DNA of 8,863 bases, taken from Pseudomonadota bacterium. GTDB lineage: Bacteria > Pseudomonadota > Alphaproteobacteria > CACIAM-22H2. Location: NCBI GenBank assembly GCA_020161965.1, contig JAIUNH010000126.1:1-8863 (forward strand), written 5' to 3'. How positions within the stretch are numbered: the stretch's first letter is position 1; every line of letters starts with the position of its first letter. A program made the position numbers and the translations under genes. A model generated the notes under the pieces. The model ran no database searches. It worked only from the letters and a program-made list of their open reading frames with translations, and had not been told where the DNA came from. Shown here piece after piece: positions 1 through 6,405 of this stretch.

Positions 1-1413
1 TTCTTCGCTCATCGCCGCCCCGATGAGCACCATCAACGGCCCCTCGGACGGCAATGTCGTGATGACCGTAGGCAGCATCCGAACCGTGGTGACGACGCTG
101 CGGCGGTTCTCGCGCGTCGCGTTGACAACGGCGGCGGCGGGCGTGCCGGGCGGCAGGCCGGCGGCGATGATCTTCTCCACCAGCGCGGCGAGATGGCCGC
201 GCGGCATGTAGATCGCCGTGGTCGCGTCCGGATCGGCAAGACTGCGCCAGTCGAGAGCGGGCAGATTGCCGTCCTTCGCATGCGCGGTGACGTACTGGAC
301 GCGGCGCGCGCGGCCGCGCCCGGTCAGCGGCACGCCGAGGTCGCTCGCCGCGCCCTGTGCCGCGGAAATCCCCGGCACGATCGTCACCGGAATGGATGCG
401 GCGCGGCAGGCGTCGATCTCCTCGGTCGCGCGGGCGAACACCAGCGGATCGCCGCCCTTGAGACGAACGACGCGGCGGCCCTCGCGCACGAGCTTCACCA
501 TCAGCGCATTGATGTCGCTCTGCTGGCAGGCCGGTCCATGACCGGTCTTGCCGACCAGGATCTTGCGGGCCTCGCGCCGCGCGAAATCCAGCACCGGCTG
601 TGACACCAGATCGTCAAACAGGATCACATCGGCGGACTGCAGCGCACGCACGGCGCGCAAGGTCAGCAGCTCCGGATCGCCCGGCCCCGCACCCACCAGC
701 GTCACGGTACCGGCATCCGCGGCGGAACCGATGCCGCGCACCTGATCGATCATATCGGCGAGGTCGCGCTCTTCCGGCGCGCGGTTCGGCTGCGTCATCG
801 CCGTGGCGGTGAGCGCCTGCCAGACCCTGCGCCGTCCGGCGAACGACAGGCCGGATGCTTTCACCGCCTCGCGCCAGCGCGCCGCCGCCTGAGCCCAGCG
901 TGCCAGACCGGACGGCAGCAGGCCCTCGATCTTGGCGCGTATAGCCTGCGCGAACACCGGTGCGGCTCCGTCCGTCGAGATACCGATCACCAGCGGCGAG
1001 CGGTTGACGATGGCGCCGAACGAGACATCGCAGAACGCCGGCTTGTCGATCACATTGACCGGAACGCCGGCGGCGCGGGCCGCCTCGGCAAATTGCCGCG
1101 CCTCATCGTCATCGCCGAACCCGCCAATGGCGAGCGCCGCGCCGGGAAGATCACCCGGCGTCCACGCGCGCTGCTGAATGACGATCGGCCCGTCGGGCGG
1201 CGACACCGCGACGGCGCGCAGTTCCTCGCACGGCGCCGCCGCATAGACCGCGACCGTGGCGCCGGCCGCCGACATCAGCTCTGTTTTCCACGCCACCGCC
1301 GGCGTCCCGCCGGCGATCACCACCCGCCGGCCCTGCAGCGCAAAGAACAACGGCAGCCGCGCCAGAGGCTGCATCCGAGCGGGCGCAAGATCGGCGGGAA
1401 CGCGACCCGTCAT
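1..1413 (-). CDS. cysG: Siroheme synthase CysG (uroporphyrinogen-III C-methyltransferase / precorrin-2 dehydrogenase / ferrochelatase), 3' end cut by window edge
   Basis: This trifunctional cytoplasmic enzyme turns uroporphyrinogen III into siroheme, the prosthetic group of sulfite and nitrite reductases. I translated 471 codons with no stop before base 1. E. coli CysG is about 457 residues, so little is missing. Residues 30-45 are the NAD-binding turn (VVIAGGTPAVAWK), whose third glycine is replaced by Thr. Residues 119-163 hold the dehydrogenase/chelatase signature (VNVIDKPAFCD, NRSPLVIGIST, APVFAQAIRAKIE). The methyltransferase domain begins near 236 with VGAGPGDPELLTLRA; RLKGGDPLVFAR (317-328), VPGISAA (346-352) and GVPLTGRG (360-367) follow. 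The ATG overlaps the TGA of the upstream fused CysI frame (ATGA). GGGGGCG lies about 8 bases before it, which indicates translational coupling. Pairing with a sulfite reductase frame fits its role. Identification is firm; only the C-terminal end is unseen. Confidence 0.95.
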   Translation of the reverse strand, partial: MTGRVPADLAPARMQPLARLPLFFALQGRRVVIAGGTPAVAWKTELMSAAGATVAVYAAAPCEELRAVAVSPPDGPIVIQQRAWTPGDLPGAALAIGGFGDDDEARQFAEAARAAGVPVNVIDKPAFCDVSFGAIVNRSPLVIGISTDGAAPVFAQAIRAKIEGLLPSGLARWAQAAARWREAVKASGLSFAGRRRVWQALTATAMTQPNRAPEERDLADMIDQVRGIGSAADAGTVTLVGAGPGDPELLTLRAVRALQSADVILFDDLVSQPVLDFARREARKILVGKTGHGPACQQSDINALMVKLVREGRRVVRLKGGDPLVFARATEEIDACRAASIPVTIVPGISAAQGAASDLGVPLTGRGRARRVQYVTAHAKDGNLPALDWRSLADPDATTAIYMPRGHLAALVEKIIAAGLPPGTPAAAVVNATRENRRSVVTTVRMLPTVITTLPSEGPLMVLIGAAMSEE

Positions 1414-3266
1414 GATACGCGCCCCCGGACATTGGCATGGAAGTCGCGCCCGTTCGACGTGCGCGCGACAAAGCCGGCGCGGATCGTGAAATCGCCGAAC
1501 CGCTCGCCGGCCTGCCGATCCGTCGCATAAGCCGCGAACACCGGGTCGAGCGCGGCGACGACGCCTTCGTGATCGAGGTCTTCCGCATAGAGCTTGGACA
1601 GACGCGATCCGTCGAACGCCGCGCCGAGATAGAGATTGTATCGGCCCGGCCCTTTCCCGACCAAACCGATCTCGGCCAGATAGGGCCGCGCGCAGCCGTT
1701 GGGGCAGCCGGTCATGCGGATGACAATGTCGTCGGCGGACAGGCCGTGACGCGCAAGGCTGTCGTCGAGCGCATCGAGCAAGGTCGGCAGATAGCGTTCG
1801 CTTTCCGCCAGCGCGAGACCGCAGGTCGGCAATGCGACACAGGCCATCGCATTGCGCCGCAGGCCCGACCATGGCGCCAGCAGACCCGCGGCCTTGGCGA
1901 TGCGGTTCACCGCGTCCTGATGCGCGAGGGGGATATTGGCGATGATCAGATTCTGGTTCGGGGTGATACGGAAATCACCGACGCCCAGCTCGGCGATCTG
2001 CCGCAACGCCGACATCTGATCGTGTCCGACACCACCATCCTGAACACGGCCGTTCTGCACGTACAAGGTGAGATGCGCCCGGCCGTCGCCGCTCTCGACC
2101 CAGCCGTAGCGATCGCCCATCGCGGTGAACACAAACGGTTTCGGCTCCCCGAACGTGATTCCCGCGCGACGCGCGACTTCGGCGCGAAAATTGTCCAGCC
2201 CGCGATCCTCGATGGTGTATTTGAGACGCGCATGCTTGCGGTTGGCACGGTCGCCCCAGTCGCGTTGCGTGGTCACGACCGCTTCGGCCACCGCGACGGC
2301 CTGATCCGTGGCGCAGAAGCCGAGCATGTCCGCGGTGCGCGGATAGGTGTCCGGCTCGCCATGGGTCATGCCCATGCCGCCGCCCGCCACCACGTTCCAG
2401 CCGACGACCTCACCCGCCTGATCGACAACGGCGATGAAGCCGAGATCGTTGGCATAGAGATCTACGTCGTTCGACGGCGGCACCGCGACGGCAACCTTGA
2501 ATTTCCGCGGCAAATAGGTGCGGCCATAGATCGGCTCGACCACTTCATCCGGCTGCGGCGCGCCGGCGATCTTCTCGCCGTCCAACGCCGACAGTACGAT
2601 GCGCCGCAGTTTGGCCTTGTCGCCGCCGATCGCGGCATAGAGCCGCTCGTGCACGCCGTCGATCGCCCATTCGAGCATTTCGAGCGCGATCGTCGCGGGC
2701 AGGTCGGGACGCGCCGCCAGCGGCGGCTGCATGTCGCCCCACTCCTTCGCGAGTTCGGTAATGCGCACGAAGGTGCGTTCGGAAATGCGCGCGCCGGAAT
2801 TGGCGAGAAGCGACTTGGCGACTTCCGGTTCGCCGAACGCCATCACCGCGGCGCTGACCACTTCCTCGACCAATTCGCGCTGCGCGATCGCCAGGCGATG
2901 GCGGATCGATCCCTTGATCGCGATCTCGATCAAGTCGGTATCTTCGAGCGACTTGCTGCGCAACAGGATCGGCCAGGCGACGTCGATATCGTCCTCGGCC
3001 AGTGCACGCACGATGCCGCGCGACGCGCGCGAGTCCGACGCGAGTTCGTCCGCCAGCATCTTGCGCACCGGCTTTTCGACTTCGCGAATGATCGCCTTGA
3101 CCAGCTCGATCAATAGAATGCTGAAACGCGAGACCTTGTCGGAAACGCCCAGTTCCAAAATCAGCTTGGCGAGGGCGGCGGCGACACCAACATTCGATTG
3201 GCTGCGGTCGCTGGAGATCGACGACAAGATCTCCCGCAGCTGGTGCATCAGCCTCTCACTGGTCAT
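1410..3266 (-). CDS. cysI: Chimeric frame: N-terminal DUF2336 protein joined in frame to C-terminal two thirds of sulfite reductase hemoprotein CysI (618 aa)
   Basis: Two unrelated proteins share this frame. Residues 1 to about 227 resemble DUF2336, an alphaproteobacterial family of unknown function: ALAEDDIDVAWPILLRS (88-104), DLIEIAIKGS (111-120), HRLAIAQR (123-130), LANSGARISE (154-163) and ARPDLP (185-190). From about L228 it is NADPH sulfite reductase beta subunit, matching E. coli CysI from about residue 193 to its end: EPIYGRTYLPRKFK (244-257), VAEAVVTTQRDWG (326-338), GDFRITPNQNLIIA (430-443). The 4Fe-4S/siroheme cysteines are present as C476-x5-C482 and C521-x3-C525, and the active-site lysines are K255 and K257. 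Missing is the first third of CysI, including the equivalents of Arg83 and Arg153 that contact siroheme and sulfite. I infer that this product is not a working sulfite reductase. The ATG at 3266 keeps the whole N-terminal domain; GGGAA precedes it. cysG follows by an ATGA overlap. It may be a true fusion, a deletion or an assembly chimera. Confidence 0.85.
   Translation of the reverse strand: MTSERLMHQLREILSSISSDRSQSNVGVAAALAKLILELGVSDKVSRFSILLIELVKAIIREVEKPVRKMLADELASDSRASRGIVRALAEDDIDVAWPILLRSKSLEDTDLIEIAIKGSIRHRLAIAQRELVEEVVSAAVMAFGEPEVAKSLLANSGARISERTFVRITELAKEWGDMQPPLAARPDLPATIALEMLEWAIDGVHERLYAAIGGDKAKLRRIVLSALDGEKIAGAPQPDEVVEPIYGRTYLPRKFKVAVAVPPSNDVDLYANDLGFIAVVDQAGEVVGWNVVAGGGMGMTHGEPDTYPRTADMLGFCATDQAVAVAEAVVTTQRDWGDRANRKHARLKYTIEDRGLDNFRAEVARRAGITFGEPKPFVFTAMGDRYGWVESGDGRAHLTLYVQNGRVQDGGVGHDQMSALRQIAELGVGDFRITPNQNLIIANIPLAHQDAVNRIAKAAGLLAPWSGLRRNAMACVALPTCGLALAESERYLPTLLDALDDSLARHGLSADDIVIRMTGCPNGCARPYLAEIGLVGKGPGRYNLYLGAAFDGSRLSKLYAEDLDHEGVVAALDPVFAAYATDRQAGERFGDFTIRAGFVARTSNGRDFHANVRGRVS
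2580..2590 (-). other. Breakpoint between DUF2336 and CysI homology
   Basis: Homology changes at about codon 227/228 of the fused frame. Upstream, IGGDKAKLRRIVLSA reads as the end of DUF2336. Downstream, LDGEKIAG followed by EPIYGRTYLPRKFK aligns with E. coli CysI LDQEKVA and EPILGQTYLPRKFK. In CysI this leucine normally follows an E-I-W that is absent here. The reading frame is kept across the join. I see no insertion sequence, target duplication or long repeat at the site, and no obvious change in GC content or codon choice by eye. The exact base may be a few codons off, because only homology remembered from the families was used. Confidence 0.7.
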
Positions 3267-3269
3267 CGA

Positions 3270-3301
3270 CCGTATTCCCGGAAGGGCGCCGCCCGTATTC
3301 C
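3270..3301 (-). repeat. Pair of 9-base direct repeats in the leader of the DUF2336/CysI frame
   Basis: GGAATACGG (read on the minus strand) occurs twice, at 3293-3301 and 3270-3278, 23 bases apart start to start, or about two helical turns. A short GC inverted repeat (GGGCGGCGCCC) lies between them. The copy nearest the gene ends 3 bases before the ATG at 3266. It could be a regulator site or a leader structure that affects translation. It could also be chance. Confidence 0.4.
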
Positions 3302-3323
3302 AATAGATTCAGGGGTTTGTCTA

Positions 3324-3381
3324 GTTGATTTGCCGCAATGCGACAAGGAATCTTTTCGCCGTCAATTTTGCGAAATGCGAC
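3324..3381 (-). repeat. Two related intergenic elements with the core AATGCGAC
   Basis: The plus strand reads TTTGCCGCAATGCGAC at about 3329-3344 and TTTGCGAAATGCGAC at about 3367-3381. They differ mainly by one inserted base and lie about 38 bases apart. The second contains GCGAAATGCGA (3370-3380), which recurs exactly at 4631-4641 on the other side of fliG. This is a candidate regulatory repeat in the region upstream of the DUF2336 frame; no known regulator consensus was recognised. Confidence 0.4.
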
Positions 3382-3405
3382 GCACGACGCATTCATACCC
3401 GCGAT

Positions 3406-3432
3406 CGGCCGGATCGGATGACGAACCGGCCG
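3406..3432 (-). terminator. GC-rich hairpin 17 bases after the fliG stop
   Basis: On the minus strand CGGCCGG (3432-3426) pairs perfectly with CCGGCCG (3412-3406). After one T-T mismatch, three more pairs (TCG/CGA) leave a five-base loop. Its place just after the fliG stop codon suggests transcription termination or mRNA end protection. It lacks a following T-run, so it is not a classic intrinsic terminator. Confidence 0.4.
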
Positions 3433-3448
3433 CGTCGCCGCGCCGAGT

Positions 3449-4471
3449 TCAATAGATGAGATCGTCATCGCCGCCTGTTCCACCTTTTGACAACACAATT
3501 TCGTCCCGCGCGGCGAGATCCTTCGCCGTGCTGATCATCGCGCCTTGCGCTTCGATCACGTCGCGCGCGCGGACCGGGCCCAGCGCCTCGATCTCTTCCT
3601 TCAAGAGTTTCCCCGCGCGTTCCGACATGTTTGAGAAGAACAGATCGCGCAGCGCCTCGTTCGCCCCTTTCAAGGCGAGGGCGAGTTTCGACTTGTCGAC
3701 CGCGCGCAGCAAAGTTTGCACCCCGCCGGGATCGAGGCGCGAGAGATCCTCGAATTTGAACATCAGCGCGCGGATCCGCTCTGCGGAATCCCGATTGCGC
3801 TCCTCCAGCGCCGTGGTGAAACGCGCCTCCGTCGTCCGATCGAGGGCGTTGAAGATGTCGGCCATCATCTCGTGCGTGTCGCGGCGGTTCTGCTTGGCGA
3901 TATTCGCCATGAATTCCGTGCGAAGAACGCGCTCGACGTCCTCTAAAACCTCTTTTCCCACGCTTTCCATGCGCAACATGCGCATGACGACTTCCATCGC
4001 GAAAGCGTCGGGCATCGTCGCCAGCACGCGCGCCGCATGGTCGGCTTTGATCTTCGACAGCACGACGGCGACGGTCTGCGGATATTCATTCTTGAGATAG
4101 TTGGAGAGGATCGACTCGTTTACGTTGGCGAGCTTGTCCCACATCGTGCGGCCCATCGGACCGCGGATCTCGTCGAGAATGTCCGATGCGCGCTTCTTGT
4201 CGAGGACCTTGCCCAGGAAGCGCTCGGCGGAATCGAACGTGCCGGCCAGCGCGCCGGTCGCCGAAATTTGATCCGCGAATTCGATGACCAGCCGTTCGAT
4301 GATCGACGCGTTGACCGTGCCCAGCCCGGCCATGGTCTGGGACAATTCCTTGATCTCGTCGTCGGACATCAGCGCGAAGAGCTTGCTCGCGACCTCCTCG
4401 CCCAGCGAAAGCAGGAGGATCGCTGCTTTCTCCTGCCCCGACAGGGCGCGGTAATCGTCGAGAATGCGCAT
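3449..4471 (-). CDS. fliG: Flagellar motor switch protein FliG
   Basis: FliG sits at the cytoplasmic face of the flagellar basal body (C ring), binds the MS ring protein FliF and FliM, and takes torque from the stator. With the ATG at 4471 it has 340 residues, close to the 331 of E. coli. The N-terminal domain begins [21 protein letters not shown] (6-26). The EHPQ motif appears as [14 protein letters not shown] (128-141). The C-terminal torque domain carries [11 protein letters not shown] (266-276) and [14 protein letters not shown] (280-293). The torque-related charges of E. coli K264, R281, D288, D289 and R297 are K268, R285, E292, E293 and R301, so charge is kept. A TTG 69 bases upstream also keeps the frame but lies inside the predicted -10 box, so I reject it. 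No clear Shine-Dalgarno is visible before 4471. No other flagellar gene is nearby, so it is either a displaced fliG or a second copy. Confidence 0.95.
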   Translation of the reverse strand: MRILDDYRALSGQEKAAILLLSLGEEVASKLFALMSDDEIKELSQTMAGLGTVNASIIERLVIEFADQISATGALAGTFDSAERFLGKVLDKKRASDILDEIRGPMGRTMWDKLANVNESILSNYLKNEYPQTVAVVLSKIKADHAARVLATMPDAFAMEVVMRMLRMESVGKEVLEDVERVLRTEFMANIAKQNRRDTHEMMADIFNALDRTTEARFTTALEERNRDSAERIRALMFKFEDLSRLDPGGVQTLLRAVDKSKLALALKGANEALRDLFFSNMSERAGKLLKEEIEALGPVRARDVIEAQGAMISTAKDLAARDEIVLSKGGTGGDDDLIY

Positions 4472-4538
4472 CGTGCCGGGGGCGAATTTGGATGCCGTCA
4501 GGATCGAGGAAAGGAATACTTGCGTAGTACCGAGAACC

Positions 4539-4568
4539 AATATGGGCGATAAATATGTCCATTGTCAA
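4539..4568 (-). promoter_or_regulatory. Predicted sigma70-type promoter of fliG
   Basis: The minus strand carries a perfect -35 box TTGACA (4568-4563), an 18-base spacer, and a -10 like CATATT (4544-4539; four of six matches to TATAAT). Transcription would begin near 4532 and leave a leader of about 60 bases before the fliG ATG at 4471. The placement in the only gap ahead of fliG supports it. It does not resemble the sigma54 (TGGCAC-N5-TTGC) type often seen for basal-body genes. Confidence 0.55.
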
Positions 4569-4573
4569 ATTAT

Positions 4574-4591
4574 GGCCGAAATTTTCCGGCC
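4574..4591 (-). promoter_or_regulatory. 18-base dyad just upstream of the fliG -35 box
   Basis: GGCCGGAAAATTTCGGCC (minus strand) is a near-perfect dyad; only the G/T pair at positions 6/13 and the central A/A break it. Its edge is 5 bases upstream of TTGACA. It could be an operator or activator site for fliG. Alternatively, as RNA it forms a 6-pair stem (one G-U) with loop AAAAUU followed by AUAAUUU, a weak intrinsic terminator for the deaminase transcript. The sequence fits both readings. Confidence 0.4.
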
Positions 4592-4627
4592 GCAGGCGCG
4601 TTCGCCCGCGTCGCCGCAAAGTTTACG

Positions 4628-4642
4628 TTCGCGAAATGCGAA
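4628..4642 (-). repeat. Inverted repeat TTCGC-N5-GCGAA containing the shared GCGAAATGCGA element
   Basis: The element lies 12 bases past the deaminase stop and about 60 bases upstream of the predicted fliG -35 box. TTCGC and GCGAA are perfectly complementary across GAAAT. Eleven bases (GCGAAATGCGA, 4631-4641) are identical to 3370-3380 beyond the other end of fliG. It may be a protein-binding site or a small hairpin in the deaminase 3' end. Confidence 0.4.
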
Positions 4643-4654
4643 AAACGAAAAGCG

Positions 4655-5152
4655 TCAGCGCGGCTCTTGCGCGCGCGCCCAGGCATCGATGACGGCTTTC
4701 GCATCGTCGGCGCGGCGGGATTCCGACGCCAAGCGGCGTGCTTCCATCGGCAAGCCGACCTGAACGCGCAAAGCCGCCGCATCCATTTCGTAGGGGCGCT
4801 TGTCTTGACCCAGATGCGCCAACGCGGCGTCCGACTGCGCGAGCGTGACCGCGTAGTAGACGCGCTCCACGCCCGCGACCAACATCGCCGCGACGCAAAG
4901 CGCGCAAGGCTCGCACGACGTGTACATCTCGGTTTGCGACAGATCGACCGTCGCGAGATTGCGGCACGCGTCGCGGATCGCCTCGATCTCGCTATGCGAC
5001 GTGGGATCGTGGCGCTGGACGGCATGGTTGTAGCCCTCCCCCACGATCCTTCCGTCCTTCACGACCACGGCGCCGAAAGGCTCGCAGCCCTTCTCCGTCA
5101 GCGCTTGCGCCGACAATTCGATCGCGCGGGTCATGAAGGCATCGACATACAT
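4655..5152 (-). CDS. Zinc-dependent nucleobase/nucleoside deaminase (cytidine/guanine deaminase family, GuaD-like)
   Basis: This 165-residue cytoplasmic enzyme of the cytidine deaminase fold should remove an amino group from a base or nucleoside by a zinc-activated water. The core is complete: PFGAVVVKDG (25-34), the catalytic H-x-E as SHSEIEAIR (H53, E55) and the zinc cysteines in TSCEPCALC (C83, C86). The DPTSHSE context and TSCEPC resemble Bacillus guanine deaminase GuaD more than tRNA deaminase TadA, which usually has HAE and PCxMC. The tail after about residue 118 is family-variable, so the substrate (guanine, cytosine, or another base) cannot be read from sequence. The ATG at 5152 is 2 bases past the tarD stop, so the two are almost surely co-transcribed. 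No good Shine-Dalgarno precedes it; an in-frame ATG at 5134 is a possible later start. No terminator with a strong T-run follows. Confidence 0.85.
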   Translation of the reverse strand: MYVDAFMTRAIELSAQALTEKGCEPFGAVVVKDGRIVGEGYNHAVQRHDPTSHSEIEAIRDACRNLATVDLSQTEMYTSCEPCALCVAAMLVAGVERVYYAVTLAQSDAALAHLGQDKRPYEMDAAALRVQVGLPMEARRLASESRRADDAKAVIDAWARAQEPR

Positions 5153-5154
5153 CG

Positions 5155-6324
5155 TCAGGAAGCCAGCGCCTTCATCTCGGCATAGAGGTCCGACTTACCT
5201 TCGAACCCGATGCCAGGCAGATCGGGCATGGTGATGTGCCCGTCGATCACCTTCACGCCGTCCGGGAAGCCGCCATAAGGCTGGAACAGATCGGGATAGC
5301 TCTCGTTCCCGCCGAGGCCGAGACCGGCCGCGATGTTCAGCGACATCTGATGCCCGCCATGCGGCACGCAGCGGCTGGGCGACCAGCCATATGTCTTCAG
5401 GACTTCCAGTGTGCGCTGGTATTCGCACAAGCCGTAGGACAGCGCGCAATCGAATTGCAGCCAATCGCGATCGGGGCGCATGCCGCCATAGCGGATCAGG
5501 TTGCGCGCGTCTTGATGGCTGAACAGGTTTTCGCCCGTCGCCATGGGGCCGGGATAGAACTCGGCCAGCGACGCTTGCACGTGATAGTCCAACGGATCGC
5601 CCGCTTCCTCGTACCAGAACAGCGGATAGTCGCGCAGCATCTTGGCGTAAGCGATCGCGGTTTCGAGGTCGAAGCGCCCATTGGCGTCGACCGCGAGCTG
5701 GTTCTTCGGCCCGATTTCCTCGAGCACCGCTTCGATGCGGCCGCGATCCTCGGCGATGGAAGCGCCGCCGATTTTCATTTTCACGACGTTGTAGCCGCGC
5801 TCGAGATAGCCGCGCATCTCCTTGCGCAACGCGGAATTATCCTTGCCCGGATAATAATAGCCGCCGGCGGCATAGACGAAGACGCGCGGGTTCGCCGTGC
5901 GGCCGTGGCGCTCGGCGAGCAACCGGAACAGCGGCTTGCCGGCGATTTTGGCGACGGCGTCCCAGATCGCCATGTCGAGCGTGCCGACCGCGACCGAACG
6001 CTCGCCATGCCCGCCCGGCTTCTCGTTCTTCATCATCGCCGCCCAGGCTTTGTCCGGGTCGATATTCTCGCCCGTCGCGTCGAGCAGCGATTTGGGATCG
6101 GCTTCCTTCAGCCGGTCGGCGAAACGCTCGCGGATCAGCCCGCCTTGGCCGTAGCGCCCGTTCGAATTGAAGCCGTAGCCGACGACCGTTTTGCCGTTGC
6201 GCTCCACATTGGTGACGACCGCCACCAAGCTCGACGTCATTTTCGAGAAATCGATATAGGCGTTGCGGATGGGCGACGAGATCGGCTTGGTGACTTCGCG
6301 GACGTCGACGATACGGAGGGTCAT
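5155..6324 (-). CDS. tarD: D(-)-tartrate dehydratase TarD (enolase superfamily)
   Basis: TarD dehydrates D-tartrate to oxaloacetate with Mg2+, feeding the acid into central metabolism in the cytoplasm. The 389-residue length equals my memory of the characterised Bradyrhizobium japonicum enzyme, and the published catalytic positions fall on the same numbers: K102, the KxK motif at K182-K184, metal ligands D213, E239 and E265, and the acid H322. Typical stretches are ISSPIRNAYIDF (15-26), GGHGERSVAVGT (104-115), VFVYAAGGYYYPG (148-160), FWYEE (236-240) and GENLFSHQDARN (264-275). The ATG at 6324 has GGGAG about 8 bases upstream, inside a predicted stem-loop. The gene lies after the formate dehydrogenase operon with an 81-base gap and directly before the deaminase. 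No transporter or LysR/GntR regulator for tartrate is visible in the window. Confidence 0.94.
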   Translation of the reverse strand: MTLRIVDVREVTKPISSPIRNAYIDFSKMTSSLVAVVTNVERNGKTVVGYGFNSNGRYGQGGLIRERFADRLKEADPKSLLDATGENIDPDKAWAAMMKNEKPGGHGERSVAVGTLDMAIWDAVAKIAGKPLFRLLAERHGRTANPRVFVYAAGGYYYPGKDNSALRKEMRGYLERGYNVVKMKIGGASIAEDRGRIEAVLEEIGPKNQLAVDANGRFDLETAIAYAKMLRDYPLFWYEEAGDPLDYHVQASLAEFYPGPMATGENLFSHQDARNLIRYGGMRPDRDWLQFDCALSYGLCEYQRTLEVLKTYGWSPSRCVPHGGHQMSLNIAAGLGLGGNESYPDLFQPYGGFPDGVKVIDGHITMPDLPGIGFEGKSDLYAEMKALAS

Positions 6325-6327
6325 TCA

Positions 6328-6355
6328 GGGGGCTCCCGGACAGGCGGATCCCCCC
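6328..6355 (-). promoter_or_regulatory. Stem-loop immediately before the tarD start codon
   Basis: On the minus strand a run of G (6355-6351) can pair with CCCCC (6332-6328). After a two-base internal mismatch, TCCG pairs with CGGG around a six-base loop. The 3' arm holds the GGGAG that would serve as the tarD ribosome-binding site, and the stem ends 3 bases before the ATG. It might limit ribosome access or act as an attenuator; no T-run follows, so it is a poor terminator for fdsD. Confidence 0.35.
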
Positions 6356-6405
6356 TTAATGCCGGTGTCGGGCGCGCGGGGCAAGCTTTCGCGGCGCGGA
6401 ACGGC

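Noticed and set aside
1..1413. Several short plus- and minus-strand frames over cysG
   Set aside because: The cysG frame is open across the whole stretch with both enzyme domains in order; the others are shadows.
2560..2610. Mobile element or recombination site at the fusion junction
   Set aside because: I see no terminal inverted repeats, target duplication or transposase remnant around the junction.
1437..3116. 559-codon open frame on the plus strand
   Set aside because: It is antisense to the DUF2336/CysI frame, which has unmistakable family motifs. The plus-strand protein is rich in Arg, Ala, Asp and His in the pattern of a GC-rich shadow frame and shows no domain.
3267..3448. A clear promoter for the DUF2336/CysI frame
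   Set aside because: TTGACG and TTGTCG hexamers are present on the minus strand, but no convincing -10 sits at the right spacing. I do not assign one.
4472..4540. FliG start at the TTG at 4540
   Set aside because: It overlaps the predicted -10 box and lacks a ribosome-binding site. The added 23 residues do not match the usual FliG N terminus.
4086..4619. 177-codon minus-strand frame overlapping the fliG start region
   Set aside because: It is an alternative frame of fliG with no domain features; fliG clearly explains the DNA.
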